A stretch of 64,000 nt of DNA. Source: Hyparrhenia diplandra. Taxonomy: Eukaryota; Streptophyta; Magnoliopsida; Poales; Poaceae. Numbering within the stretch: the stretch's first letter is position 1; the number at the start of each line of letters is the position of its first letter. Positions 11,901 to 25,152 of the stretch are shown piece by piece. The position numbers and the translations under genes were made by a program. The stretch lies in NCBI GenBank assembly GCA_015847255.1, contig JADLZK010007808.1, forward strand, positions 1 to 64,000, read 5' to 3'. Under the pieces are notes generated by a model. It was given only the letters and a program-made list of their open reading frames with translations. It was not told the DNA's origin and ran no database searches.

Positions 11901-12938
11901 GGACTAAGAGATCAAGAGGAATGGTGGTAGGAGCAACTAAAGAAACAAAACATGTTGAACTAATGAGGAAATTGAATCATGCAAGGTTGATACTCTAACA
12001 TGTTTTATTCTTTATTTATGAACAAGCCATACTTTTTAGATAAAGCAAGTAATGACAACATACCTCAAGATGTTACCTTATTATTGGGTGTGACAAGCGT
12101 AACACCTTGTGGTGAGTCCTTTTCTTCTATGGCCTCTTGTGTATCTTGTTTTCACACTTGTCTCCTTTATTGTATCGTCCTTTCTTTCTTGTTCTTTAAA
12201 TTGCACTTGGACCTTTTGCTCCTCTCATGATTTTATTCGCAATATTAGTTGACAACATATACAGAAGGAATATACAAGTAATTGTAAACAAGGGTAGAAT
12301 TGCCACGGAGCTAAAGGTTGCTTTTATGCTAGACAAAGTTTTGGTTGAAACAAGTGTTCACTATTACTTTTTTTCTCTAGTGGAAATTTTATTATATCTT
12401 AAGTTTGATTTTTGATGAATGACATTTATAAACACATTCAAACTTAGAGATAAAGTAATTGTGAGTAGAGGGATTGCAAACTAGCATGTGAGTGATGGGA
12501 GCTTGAGTAGAGGAAGAGCAATGTCGGATGATCTTTAGAGGGTGACCTTCTCCCCCAAGCTCGAGCCTTTCTTTGTCACTTTCGACACTTTAAGTGTGAT
12601 TGTTGAAACATCCCTCATCATGTATTTTGTAACCACCATGTTCTTAGATGTTGTTCATCTTTGTTCTGCAAGTTTAGTAACCAAGAATACCAGAGAACTT
12701 GTCCCTAAGAACATGTTGTTGTTTTCTTTTAGAGCCTTCATGTGCTTAATTATATTATTATTATTATTATTTTTCTTTTAGAACATCGGACGAGAAGTTG
12801 GATACAAATATAAGATTTTAAATTCACCTACGTCTTTGGTGTTCTTACAATTGCTTTGTCCATCCATTTCTTTAGAGTGATTACTTTTTTAGATCGTGTT
12901 GTATGACACTCATCTTCATTGAATGGACATATTTTTGA
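8996..12938 (-). other. Element B internal sequence, 3' part, no genes seen
   Basis: Four kilobases of A+T-rich DNA with only short unsupported ORFs. It begins next to the LTR with a polypurine-tract-like region (minus strand, 8,996-9,030). At 9,735-9,960 is a threefold block based on (ggctct)..ccctcggacacttgtccattttcatct. The same block occurs in A1 (14,630-14,750) and, inverted, in A2 (62,880-63,000). Confidence 0.6.
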
Positions 12939-14255
12939 TGTTTTCTTAACGTCGCGAAAGAATCCATAGCGTACGGAAATTGTCGTTGTAGCTTTCACCG
13001 GAAATATTTCAGAGGTATCGTATTTTCCACGAGGCGGAGTACTCTCTCCTAACTAGTTAAGCCCAAGGACACACAAGACCAAAGATGGGGAGGATTATCG
13101 AAGGGGTCCCTACACCTTTAGGGTCTATGGTTAGCCGGTCTCGAGGCTACTTGTTGTTCGCCGGGCAGAGCCAGCGCCCAATTGGGAAGCTTAGGCAATT
13201 AGCTCGTCCACGGCCGACGTGGGGGATTTCAAGGGGACGGTCAAGGCTTGTCGCGACCCGGCCGCCTACCCCCTCAACAGGTAGGATGCCGCCAAAGAGT
13301 GAAAACGCTAGCCCAAACACCGCGTCTACGCTAGTGATTATCACTCTAGTGTTTGCAGGTTCCCGGTCAAAGGGTTCCACCACTAAAGTCGACCGAAGGT
13401 ACACCTACGATCCCGCAAACAAGTAGATAAATCGTGGATAAACAAAAAGACAATAAAGATTATCGGAGAACCGTGAGGAAGCTTACTAGCCAAGATCCGT
13501 GAAGGAGCCAAGTGCGAATCCACCGAGGTACAAGGTTGGGGAGACAGACAAGTCAGGCGCTTCCAGCTCTCGGCCTTCACATCTCTCCTCCGCCCGATCT
13601 CTCTACTACTAATGAGGGCCCCTAAGCCCATTGGAGTGAAGGAGTGGAGTAGAGGGGAAAGCTCTCTTAGAGGGAGAGGGAGAGACTCTTCCTTGGAATT
13701 GGTGTGTGTTACAATGGTGGGAGATGGCCTCCTTTTATAGTAGAGGAGGAGGGCTCATTGGAAAATGTCCCTCCCCATATGGAAGGAGCCAAAAGCGACA
13801 CGGGAACACCTTCCAAAGCGCCAAACCGACCAGCCAATGTCGGCAGCGCCATGTATGGAAGGTAACAAACCGCCTCTCAGTGGGGCCGAACCGCCTCGGG
13901 GGAGGTGCGGCCCGCCTGGCAGGTCTTGGCGCACCCCTCTGGGTCGCAAAAGTCGAGCTTCGGCGGGGTGGGCGTTGTTGGAGCTGAAAAGTTGTAGGGC
14001 GGCGTTAGCTCGACCCGGTCTAGCGTGTTTGGTCCATTTCTCCCTTGGGCTTGATGTTCTTTTAGGGATGCGCTTTCGAGGGCGCCTTTTGGTATTTTTC
14101 ACTTGTTTTCTATATAAATCTGCACAATAATAATTTGGACACTACAAGTGGAAATATGTTAGTAATAAATGTATATGAGTATAGAAAGGTATAGTTTTAC
14201 TCCTTTATGGTAGTAAGTTGGCCGGAAAAATATATGGATTGGTGGCCAGTCAACA
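12939..14255 (-). repeat. 3' LTR of element A1
   Basis: Homologous to 25,153-26,482. TATA-like tataaaa on the minus strand at 13,733-13,739 (ctcc ttttata in plus). It ends ..gtcaaca at 14,255, followed by the polypurine tract. Confidence 0.82.
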
Positions 14256-14270
14256 AGCTCCCCAACTTAC
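14256..14270 (-). promoter_or_regulatory. Polypurine tract of element A1
   Basis: In minus orientation aagttggggagct abuts the LTR start. A2 has aagcttggggagtt at the same place (63,363-63,377). It primes plus-strand DNA synthesis. Confidence 0.6.
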
Positions 14271-14910
14271 CCTTTGCGTCCTCGAGCAAAGATAATTACT
14301 TGGTTGTTATTCGGGGGTTGCTACTATGCCGATTACATTTCGCAAGTGCGGGGTTATAATAAGATTTTCTACTAGAGTTTGAATAAAATGGCACATCTTT
14401 CTCACCCTTTATTACCTTTGATCGTAGCGGGGCTTTTTAGCTTTTCTCAAAGTCTTAGGCGGTTTACTGAGAATAGAGCGGTTTTATGAGGAAATACTTT
14501 TTATTCATCCTTTTGATCCAACTTTCTCATCAAGGATTTATTATTTAGATTATATTTGTTTTTTCGAGAAAGTATGGGCTTTATTGCTATATTTTGTGTG
14601 TATATATATATATATATATATATTTTGGAGAGGTGGGCTCTTCTCGCCCTAGACTTTTTGTCTTTTATTTCCTCTCTTTCTTTCTCTTTTTTAAAGATGT
14701 GGGCTCTACTAGCCCTCGGACACATGTCTATTTTCATCTCATTTTTCTCTCTTTTTTTTTTTAGCATAGCCCATATCATTTCTCTTTTTTTTTTTCAAAG
14801 TAGATTCCGGATGTGAAGTCTCTCTCTTTGGAACGAAATCATAACAAATCTATTTGTACCATATCATACTTGGCTACAACTTAAACTAGATAGAGCCTAT
14901 ATGCAGCACA
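14271..14910 (-). other. Element A1 3' internal end, non-coding
   Basis: Inverted match to A2 62,700-63,360, including the (at)n microsatellite (14,600-14,622) and the ..gtgggctct..ccctcggacac block. Homology to A2 stops at about 14,910, where the LTR of nested element D begins. Confidence 0.65.
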
Positions 14911-17900
14911 TGCAGAACCTCCCTAAATTTGGGGCCCACATGCATTTATCATTGTCATTAAGACCTCGATGTCGTTATGCCGCGAGTTCCCAATAATGTA
15001 GAAAGTGCTATTAATCTTCGACGGGGATCTCATTAACAAGTCACTCCGGTATTACAACACTTTATTCAAAATACATGAGTAAGCGGCGGAAGGATTACAT
15101 AACCATAGGATTTACAAACCATTTGTTCAAATATGCAAACTTAATTATCATTATTACAAACTTGATATTATTGGGAGTAACATTATACATATAATACAGC
15201 GACAACCACAGAGGGTTTAACTCTACTACGTCATCTTCCTCTGGTACCTTTGTCATGGCGTGAGGGACCAAAACACAAACTGCTCATGACACGCTCCTAC
15301 AACAAGGGGCAAAGAACCACTGATGCGGGAGTACTCAACAAGACTTACCCGAGGAGAAAGAGGAGGAGACAGGGGAATGCTGGTCTTAAAGTCAAGGTAA
15401 GGCTTTAGCAAGAATCAAAGACTCTTTTCTTGGAAAAGCTTACTATAAGTGAATCCTTACTTTCAATATTTTAATTTAAATTAGTAACTCATATACTCTA
15501 GGTTATGCTATTCTAGAGCAAACATATTTTCTTATGCCAACTTTCTTTTCTCAAAAACATATTCCATCATTTTACTATGATGAATGGGCGAAAAACGGGT
15601 CTCCATAACCGAGGAAGCTTGGCCGATTCATGAACCGATTATACCGGTAGGGATCCTAACCACCACGACATATGTAGCACTTAAAAGCTTGCATATATCA
15701 ACCCTCACTTTCGGTTCATCCAAAAGCGGAATTTGGGTCGCCATACACCAGAGCCGCGATTGCTCCCACCTCCTACCCGTCCTAATGACGGTTTGACCCG
15801 ATGGGGTGGGTACGTACTACTCCCGCCATCTCTCCACTCCGGTGCGCGGTTGTCCGTTCCCGATTTGGCACACCCGAGATCGAGGCTTGCGGGCATGTGG
15901 CCGATTAGTTTCGTGCGGGGCGGGGTGGCTGCCCGGTCGGGCGTGCCATTGACCCAAAAGCGGCCTCGGGCGCAACATGCGTTCAAAAGTCGAACTTAAC
16001 AATCAAACAGCGGGCCGGTCCTTAAAGCGACCAACACGGGACAAGCGCGACTGGGTATCCCGTAGGCTTTCAACCTCACGTCCCGTCCGATCTCAAATTC
16101 ATCACTACATCTCTTTCTTTTTCGAAAATAGTACCATCTTCTCAAATAAAACATTTTTGATGAAAAAGCTTAACTAATTAAGCGGGGCTAAGCATCACTA
16201 AGCATTTTCGAAAAACGAGGTTATCAAGGATGGTATTGAAATAAACAAGGATAGGAATGCAGCAATTAGGTTATCACTCAACTCCTAATTACTTAATGCA
16301 ACAAAGCATATACATAAGTTATATAAAGCTTTTAAAACATCAAGGGAAGGGTTTAATGGAAACGGGGCTTGCAACCGTTGACGGAATAAACTATCTCTTG
16401 AGGAAAACCCGAGAGAAATCGAACCACTTCCTTTGGATAAAGAACCTCCTCGAGGCGGCTCGGATTTGACACTCTCGTCTCGTTCACTACACGAAGCAAT
16501 GTATGTCTCAACATGATGCTATATATTTAAATATGATGCTTACGAGGTGCATGAAATAATAACAACTTGAGTACAACTTTCCTTCACGATAAAGTTGCAA
16601 CCCAACAAAACCAACTTGTTGAACTACTTTATAAGATATCATCACCATTGCCTAAGGAGTTCTCAAGGACCACTTGATTTGTGATATGATCCAAGTTTCA
16701 CAAAACAACCCAAAAGTCACACAAAAACATAAATTACTTGACTCTAAACAAATTATAAATCACATGAAATAATAGAGCATAGAATAGAAAATAATTTAAA
16801 CTTGTCAAAAGCGACTCCAAACTTTTTATACAAGTAGAACACATCATAAAACAGTACCAAATAAATTTTCATAAATTTTTTGAATAAATATTTTATTTTC
16901 TAAAAATCATAGAAGATGCATTTTCAATTAAAGATTGTATTTTTAAATCATGCATAAACTACTCAAAATCAAAGTTTCAAATTTTTCATAAGTAGATATA
17001 CTCATAAGAAGGTTCTACAAAAATTTTTAGATTTTTGAAGCTACATTTAATTTATATGAAATTCAAAAAGCGGATACTATTCACCATAAAAGAAATTAAT
17101 AAAACACTTTTTAAAAACAAAACCGCTTTCGGGCTTAAATCGGCCCATCACCACAGCGCGACCCGACCACATGCGGCCCGGCCTTCCTTCTGATACGATG
17201 CAGCCGGCGGTGGCCTGACCCAGCGGCCGACGCATGGCGGCCATGGCGTTAGCCGGCCTTCTTCGCCCGGCGGTGGTCGGCGGCGGTCTTCACCTATCTG
17301 CTCCCCTCGATGTCCGCACCTCTGGCACTCCAAACCTGACCCTAGGGCACCCGAGCACCCTGCCGGCAGCCATGGCGGCACGGCCCGGCGCGACGGACGG
17401 TGGCGCGGCTCAGGGCCTTCTCGGCGAAGATGAGAACGCCGTGAGTCGGCACAACGCCCGAGGCGAACCGAGCCCTCGATCTGTCGAACCCTAAGCAGCT
17501 CCCTACCGGGTGCGGCTGCGCAGCGGCGGAAGCGGCGGCTAGCGAGCTCACGGCGTCCGGTGTTCGGCGGCTGCGGCGCTTGAAGCGGAAAAGCGATTGG
17601 CTGCAAGCATGGGCGGGAGCTCACCCGCGATGGCGGGCGCCGCGGTGGTTTTGGGCCCGGTCGAGGCGGAGATGGTCGGCCAGCGGTGACGTGGCCCAGA
17701 CGGCGGCGAAGCGATGGCAGCGGCGGCGTTAGCCCGGCGTCCGAGCCGGCATGTGAGGAAAGTCGACCATGACCACAGCGTCAAAGGCGTGTCAAGCGCT
17801 AGATGTTTTTCCTCGATGCTCACGGAACCGGTGGCGGCGGTGAGAGTGGAATCTTGGCGCGGTCACTCGGCGGCTGTGGAAACGGCGCCACGCGCGGGCG

Positions 17901-18827
17901 GCTTCGGCCAGCGAGGGAGGCGTGAGTGGAGTTGAGGAGATGCGCAAAGGGGGATTCAGAGGCTGGTGGCTAGATGGAGCGGTGAGAGGATGTTCAGCGG
18001 TGGCGAATTCGGCCAGGGCGGCGACAACTCCGGCGGCGGTGGTTTCGAGGAAAAAGAAAAGAGCGGCGGCGGCGGCGACTTATAGGGAATGGGCGGCATG
18101 GACAGGTGGATGGCGATGTCTCGAAGCCCCCGGCTAGCCAGCGGCGTCCGAGGATGGCGAAGTGCGAGGCGGCCGAGCGACCGACGGCAGCCGACATGGA
18201 GGAACATGGAAATCCTGTTTCTTTGTGGCACACTAAACTAGCTTTTCTGAATTTTTGATCAAATTCTCCCAAATTTGAACTGAACTTGAAAAACTCAAAA
18301 GCAACTTGGCCTAATTTTTCAAGATCTACAATTTTCAATTGGAAGATTTTCAAATTCGGCCTCTAAATATGACTTTTGAAATGGGGTCAAAGGGACAAAT
18401 TTGAATTCAAAATTACTTTCAAATTTATTCAAAAACTTCAAAAAACTTTGTACACCTCTTTTGTACATCAAAACAAGATCTACAACTTGGCTTTTGAAAG
18501 TTTTTGCAAATTTTCTTAGATTTTGAATTATGGAGAAAGGGTAAAAGGGAGAATGGAATTAGGGTTTTGACTCAATTCAAACTTGAATTTGATCAAATTT
18601 CAAGTTCCCAACCTATACTATCAAACCATCATACAACAACACACTTAGGACCAAAAACATAAATTTAAAAAAATTAATCACTCTAAAATTCTTAAGCACA
18701 CACACATTTCTCTAAAAATATAAACTTATTTTATTTGATGCATTTCAAATTTTCTAATCATGCATGCTTTGCGATGATCATGATGACATGGCAAAATTTT
18801 ATTTGATTAACACGGGGGTGTTCTGAC
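14911..18827 (-). repeat. 3' LTR of element D (Tekay-type chromovirus)
   Basis: A 3.9-kb LTR in minus orientation. Its ends are inverted copies of TG(T)CAGAAC: tgcagaacctccc at 14,911 in plus and ..gggtgttctga at about 18,826. It is preceded (minus strand) by the polypurine tract agggggaaagggg at 18,827-18,840. Long LTRs with a G+C-rich core (here 17,150-18,230) are usual for Tekay/Del-type chromoviruses. Short ORFs inside are not considered genes. Confidence 0.7.
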
Positions 18828-18949
18828 CCCTTTCCCCCTAAAAGAAATCTCGTCAGGATTTAAAGCTCTAGGGTTAAGTAACGACAAAGGAAATGTGTCA
18901 AGCAAACACATCTCAAACTAGTTCATAAAAGCGAGGTTGGATTTTTGGC

Positions 18950-21400
18950 TAATATATGCTACAAGGGTTTAGAGACAAACTAAAAACTCGAGGAGGGAAT
19001 TGTAACCTAGATAGAAGCAAGAAATTAGGGGAAGTGCTCTTGCGAGATATTCCTCGACTCCCATGTAGCTTCTTCTTGAATCTTGATTCCATTAGATCTT
19101 ATACCATTTGGTTGTTCTTCTACAGTGACCGCGATCTTTACGGTCAAGAACTTGAGCAGAGGATATTACGAATAGACGGTCGGGGTTCAAGTGCAACTCC
19201 TTCAATATCAACCACTTGATCGGGCACTCGAAGACATTTCTTCAAGCGGGATACATGGAACACATTATGCACCGCGAAGGTGTTACAGTAACTCGAGCGA
19301 TATGCTAATTTTCCACATCTTTCGGAATCTGGAATGGTCAATATAACGAGGTGCTAACTTGCCTTTGATCCCAAATTTTTACTCCCTTCATAGGTGATAC
19401 TTTTAAATAAACATAATCTCCCACTTCAAATGTCAAAGGTTGGCGCCTTTTATGGCATAACTTTTAGCCGAGATTGAGCTACTTTTTTTTTCTTGTATGA
19501 CACGTATCTTCTCTTACGCATCTTTTACCAAATCCACACCAAAGAACCATCTTTCTCGGGCTCGGACCAATTCGGAGGAGTTCTACATGCGACCATATAA
19601 AGCTTCAAACGGTGCCATCTTGATACTCTCTTGATAGCTGTTGTTGTAAGAGAATTACGCGAGAAGGTAAACATTCATCCTATTTTCTTGATAAGTGAGA
19701 ACACGGGGCGTAACATATCTTCTAAAATTTGATTAACCCTTTCGGTCATCCCATCGATTTTCGTAGGTGATAAAATTTGAACTATGATTGAGCTTGGTTC
19801 CCAATGACTTTTGTAATTGTTTCCATAATTTATTCATAAAAATTGAACCTCTATAAAACAATAAACTTTTGGTGCACCATGTAGAGTGAAAATCCGTGAC
19901 ATATAAACTTAGCATAATCTATTGCCTTATAATGAGTCTTCAGCGGTAAGAAATGTGCAATCTTAGTAAAGTACGTCCCACAATAACCGGATGGAATCAA
20001 AACCTTTTGATGTATTGGGTAAACTAACAATAAAATCCATGGTAATTTCCTCCCATTTCCAAGGCGGAGCGGTGATGGATTTTTAAGCATCCTACGCTTT
20101 CATGTGTCTGCCTTTTACTCGTCGACATGTATCACATTTAGCCACATAACGAGCAACTTCTATCTTCATCTTGGTCCACGAGAATCTACTGTTTCAAGTC
20201 TGATACATCTTTAGTGCTTCGGGTGAATAGAATACCTAGTCAAGTGTGCTTCATCCGAGGATCTGGCGGCGTAACTTCGGGAACCTTTGGTACTGCAGGC
20301 CGATTCTTGAACCATAACACATCTGCTTCATCAATTCTGAAACAAGATGGTTTTCCACTTCTAACTTTCTCTTTGATATGTACTACACCTTTATTCTCTC
20401 TACGGTACGCAATAATCGATCTAGGATATTTGATTTCACGTGATATTGGATAGAGTCCCTTGTTCAATAATTCCCAAATTCAACTTTTCCATATCTTGAC
20501 ACAAAAGTCTTATCCACTAAACTTACTTCAAGACAATTGCATTGAGACTTACGGCGAGTGCATCGGCAGCCACATTTGCATTGCCGGGATGGTAATGCAC
20601 TTCGAGGATCATAATCCTTGATCAACTCCAACCATCTTCTTTGCCTCATATTCGGTAATTTTGGGTGAATATATATTTTAAACTCTTATGATCGGTATAA
20701 ATATGACAAGTGTTGCCCAACAAATAATGACGCCAAATCTTTAGTGCATGGACAAAAGCTTGCTAATTCTAAATCATGAGTTGGATAATGTTCTTCATGG
20801 CGTTTAAGTTTGTGCGGAAGCATAAGCAATAACTCTTCTTTCTTGCATCGGTACACAACCAAGGCCAATACCGGAAGCATCAAAATAAACATCGAGCGGC
20901 TTTTCAATATACGGTTGAGCTAATACTCGTGCGATGGTTAATGCCTTCTTGAGAATCTTGAAAGCTTTCTCACACTCAGATGACCAAACAAACTTAGTTT
21001 GATTCTTCAACAACTTCATTGATAGGCCGCTACTTTTTGAAAAGTAGGAATAAACCGGCGGTAATATCCCGCCATTAGAAAGCTAGCGGACTTGATGCAC
21101 GCGATGGTTGGGGGCTTCCAATTAGAATATCCTTGACCTTACTTGGATCAAGCCCCGAAACTCCATCGGTGACAACACATGACCCAAGAATTGTACTTTC
21201 TCTAACCAAAACTCACACTTACTAAACTTGGCATATAAATGATGATCTCTTAGGCGTTTCAAAACAATTCGAAGATGCTTCGGCATGCCCCTTCTTTGTT
21301 TTTGGAATATATCAATATATCATCAATGAATACCACTACAAACTTATCAAGTTCGACATGAATACACGTATTCATCGGATACAAGGGACTAAGACTAGAC
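18950..21400 (-). pseudogene. Element D pol: partial RT, RNase H, integrase, chromodomain
   Basis: The 3' half of a chromovirus polyprotein on the minus strand. Order from right to left: RT palm with FIDDILIYSK (FIDD at 21,319-21,330) and CEFWLEKVQFLGHV; the RT/RNase H hinge with FVWSSECEKAF and RVIAYAS; RNase H with LKRHEEHYPTHDLEL and RRWLELIKDYD; integrase with TKIAHFLPLKTHYKA and GSIFMNKLWKQLQ; a C-terminal domain with AVHNVFHVSRLKKCL; then a chromodomain-like block with EEATWES near 19,045. Chromodomain-bearing integrases steer insertion towards particular chromatin. Several frame breaks are present. Everything upstream of the RT palm (gag, protease, RT fingers) and the 5' LTR are missing. 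Confidence 0.85.
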
Positions 21401-23950
21401 ATTTTCATAGCTCATATGTATAGGAATGGGAATTTTTGTCTCCTCCCCTTTTTTTAGCATAACTCATCATTTTCATAAGATAGAATATAATCAAAATGTG
21501 AGATACCGTTACCTTTCTTGGAGTCCTCCCCAAGCTAGCTCTTTACTTACCTTTCATGGTTGTGCTAGCTTGAGCGTAATAATGATTTGAGTTGTGATTG
21601 GTCGCGTGGTTGGAGGCTCCCCCAAACTGTCTTTTGATGTCATCACAAAAATAGGACAAGAAGAACTTGGGGTTGAAGGTTTTATCTCCTCTTCTCTTAT
21701 TTCTCCTCCTTCTCTTCTCTCCCCTTTCTTTTATTATTTTTGTGAGGCGAGAGTTTTGCACAAACCACCGTTTGAAGGAAGGAGTTAATGATAGTCGTTC
21801 GCCTCGTCCTTCTCCATCATGAATTGTTCGGTGTTTGTGCATTGTGTTGGGGAGGTCTTAGAATTTTGTTCATTGTGTTTGAGAGATCTCCACCACACTT
21901 GGTCTTGTGCACAGCTTTATTTGAAAACAAGAAAACAAAACAAAAGAAGAAAAGCAGGATGGCTCTATCGGCATGAACATCGTAGAGCCTTTATTGTAAA
22001 AGAACTTTATTTTATTTTATTTTTATTTTATTTGTTCTAGCAGCATCACTCAAGCAAGGCTAATCATAAAGAAGCGATGTAAGCATAGCCTTGATTTATC
22101 TCAACAAAAGAATACTCTCATAGATCATGACAACAAGCTCTAAGTTCATTAATCAAGATCAACACCATGTCGAATTTTGATTAAAGGAGATCTTTAAACT
22201 AAGCACCATGCTCAATTTAAAAAGATCTATGGATGTAACTCATGTGTGCACATGTGAAAACACCCAAACCATAGCATATGACATAAACATGAGAAGCATA
22301 AAGTTTTGGTTCTATGGAGACAAAAAATGAGTGAAGAGTGTTGGCGAACTTTTATTTCCTTTGCGTGCACAGGATATACGGGACCGACAACATTTGTGGA
22401 TGAAGCGTCGAGGTTGATGTTGCGGTTGCATGATGGCTTTGTCGGGTGTACCATAAGACTAGGCAACATACACACAACTTTGTGTGTATGGTCCATGGGT
22501 CTTGATGGTAGTAGCAAAGGATGAGAAGGCATGAGCCCATCTTGCTTGTGGTAGCAATGATGGGTGGAGTCGGCAGCACTTTGGTATGTATCTTGACCAT
22601 GCGGGGCCAACTGCTCCTCTCTTCTCTTATTATATATATTTTTATTCTATATATATGTATTTTTTTTCTTTTCCCGACAACTCTCTTTTTTTTTTTCTCA
22701 ATCCTTTTTCTCTCTTTTTTTTTATAATTCTTTTGTTTCTTTTTTTTTTTTCAGCAAGGCGGGGGTGACATCATTTTATCCACCACCATTTTTTTTTTTG
22801 TATGGCGCCTTGGTGTATGGAACTTGAGGTTTTCACCATCTTTCCCCACACTTGGACTTTTATGCAAAAGTCAAGTGTGCAAAGTCAGTCTCCTTTTGAG
22901 TGTGTTCCACCATCCATGAGCATCAAAGTTTTTTTTTTTTTTGATGATGTCGGCCCCATGTTTTCGAGCATCGCATGCCTCTTTTGATCTTCTTAATCGA
23001 TCTCCACTGAAATGGTTAGCGACAAGAATACCCGAAGGTGCATACGAACTTGATAACATATTCTTGCTTTATTAATAAGAACAAAGGGAAAAACTTTTTT
23101 TTTTTATCGGTCAGGGTTATCTCCGTGATTAACTCTTTTATGGTCGTAAGCTTGACCGGAATTCATCTTCTGACTATGAAGGTGGTGAAGTTCCCGATCA
23201 CCACTAAAAGTTAGCGTTACGCAAAGTTTGCAAAGGTTAGTGCCATCGTGCCACTACGATATCGACAAAACTTGTGATAGGCGAAGACATCCACAACCAT
23301 CCTCTTGAAGAGTTTGTGAGCGAGGATTAAAGAAGGTTGGGGTCCTCGTAGGGAACGCGTGGTCGAGGAAGCGAGACAACTCTAGAGATCAAAAGATGAA
23401 CATGTATCATGAGAAGTTTCAAATGAAAACTTCGACATGCTCAATAAGCGAGGTTCATGCTTGGTCTCAAGAGTTGTTGCTTTGTGCATGTCCATGGCAC
23501 ATGAGTTCTTATCTTCAAAAGATGTGTCATGAAGAACGAATATTGAATCTCGACCATTGTCAAGAACAACATTTTGTTGGCCGGAGGGATATGTCTTGTG
23601 TTGTTGGTGAAGGCGGCGGGTGCTTCATTTCACCAAGATGCGAGGGCAACTTAGGTCAATCGAATGGAGTTATGAGCATTAAGCCTCCTCGAGAGGAGGT
23701 TTTGGTTGGGAAGATGCTTCACCTTTGGGATTTCTAGGTGAGAGGCACAAGCATTCTTTCCCAACTTCTCATCATGGCTCTCCTCTTTAGGTTTTTCATG
23801 AAAAAGCTTTTTCGAGAGGGTAGCCTATGAGAAGATCGAAGTCGAGGGGATGGGATAGATATAAAAGTCTAAGCAAACCTTGGTTTCATGAATTTTTTTT
23901 AGCACGCCCTAGCAATCCCACAACATGCAAAAATGAGTCCGAATTGACCC
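21401..23950 (-). other. Element A1 internal sequence beyond the D remnant, no gene resolved
   Basis: At about 21,400 the D pol stops abruptly in mid-RT. A1 internal sequence follows, with long T-rich runs (22,640-22,800) and no ORF I can assign. It probably held the A1 region after gag, but protease or RT motifs could not be found on either strand. Confidence 0.45.
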
Positions 23951-23959
23951 TTGAAGAGT

Positions 23960-25140
23960 CTATCGGACGAGGCTAGCGATATTACCCAAAAAAGGGTTTC
24001 CGCAAGATATTGTGACATGATATTTGCCTCGGTTGTTGGGTACGTGTAGGGCCTCTAAGGAATTTCCTCGTAATGAACAAGGTATAATTAGGTGGAAGGT
24101 GAAAGAATGCGAATTGCGGAAGAGCGTTTCACCTCCATTAACCATTCTTTTGAAGGTTTCATGTTAGAGGAAGATTCCTTAGGCCGAGTTGTGCTCCATT
24201 TGCTCCATTCGTGCCATAGAAGGTTCAAAGGTTCTCCCATGATCCTCGAATTTGATCGGGGAACTCAGAAGGATAAAGCATCCCTTCGCCGGTGTTTGTT
24301 GTTTGTTGGGTGAGGGCTCAACGGTGGTTCTATTGGTGGTACGTGGAATGGTTCGGTGATGAGGGGGCTCCTCAAAGCTTGACATGCCCTTGTTATGGAG
24401 GGAGTAGGTTCTACAACGAGGAAAAGCATGCTTCTCTAGGATGTGATCAAGGATTTTCCTACGTTCTGTTGTAGGTTTACGTGTAAGCGACCCTCGGCGG
24501 TCATGTCAAGGCATAGGGCAGCGTCTATGTCAAGACCCGAACAAAAGATATGCAAAAGCACACTATCGGGTAATGACAAATACGGGCTAGAATGTATTGC
24601 TGCTTTGTAAACACGGCTTGGTTTGCACCTATGGACTCCTTCTCATCCTGCTTGAAATCGAGGATTGTCCTTGGTAGGGTGTTGATGGGGAAAAATGCTA
24701 GACAAAAATTGTCTTTGAGTTCTTCCCAATCCCCCATTCAAACTTCCTCGACATTCATGTACCATTGTTACGCTCTCCTAAGAGGAAAAGCGAAACAACG
24801 TCCATGATATTTTCACGTGTCATGCCGGGAATGCTTAGGCACGCACATATTTCTCGAAAACTTGTAGGTGGCTACATGGGTTTTTCGGTGTGTAGTAGCC
24901 CGGAGAAAGTGCCTTTCGAACAATGGATTTTAAATACGGGTGGAGTTCATAGTCGGATGAAAAGTTTGGTTTGAAAAGATTGTGGCTCTGTGAACTCCTC
25001 CATTGAAGGAAGGATTTTTGAAATGATTGGTTGGCTTCATTTTGAAAAGGAAAAGAAATAACTATTTTGATTTTTTTTTTAAATGGATAGATCTGAGGAC
25101 TCACTAAGTTCGAAGATAATAGCAACCGTTTCGACAGCGG
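23960..25140 (-). pseudogene. Element A1 gag relic (Athila-like)
   Basis: A minus-strand capsid relic just inside the 5' LTR. From right to left: a block with KNPCSHLQVFEKYVRA (25,125-24,835), then LKDNFCLAFFPINTLPRTIL and FKQDEKESIGA (24,735-24,600), a region like SGPDLSLPDS.L..F..GLD (24,600-24,500), and a C-terminal stretch with EDHGRTFEPSM (about 24,200). These follow the Retrotrans_gag pattern (FW..F.P......L..F.Q.E.ESL..AW.RF..L), with stops and frame shifts between blocks. The A2 gag at 58,140 is clearly different in sequence, although the LTRs are related. Confidence 0.7.
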
Positions 25141-25152
25141 CTAGAGAAAACT

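Noticed and set aside
12000..12781. Short plus-strand frames in element B as membrane proteins
   Set aside because: Hydrophobic only because the DNA is T-rich. Short, without homology, inside non-coding LTR-element sequence.
14600..14622. (at)n run as a replication origin or matrix attachment region
   Set aside because: Simple microsatellite present in homologous position in A2 (63,004-63,040). No other support.
17148..18240. G+C-rich block in the D LTR as a gene
   Set aside because: Lies wholly within a long LTR. Open frames on both strands have no recognisable domain.
25126..25152. Primer-binding site of A1 after its 5' LTR
   Set aside because: The sequence agttttctctagccgctg does not fit the TGGCGCCG-type site of its relatives closely enough to call.
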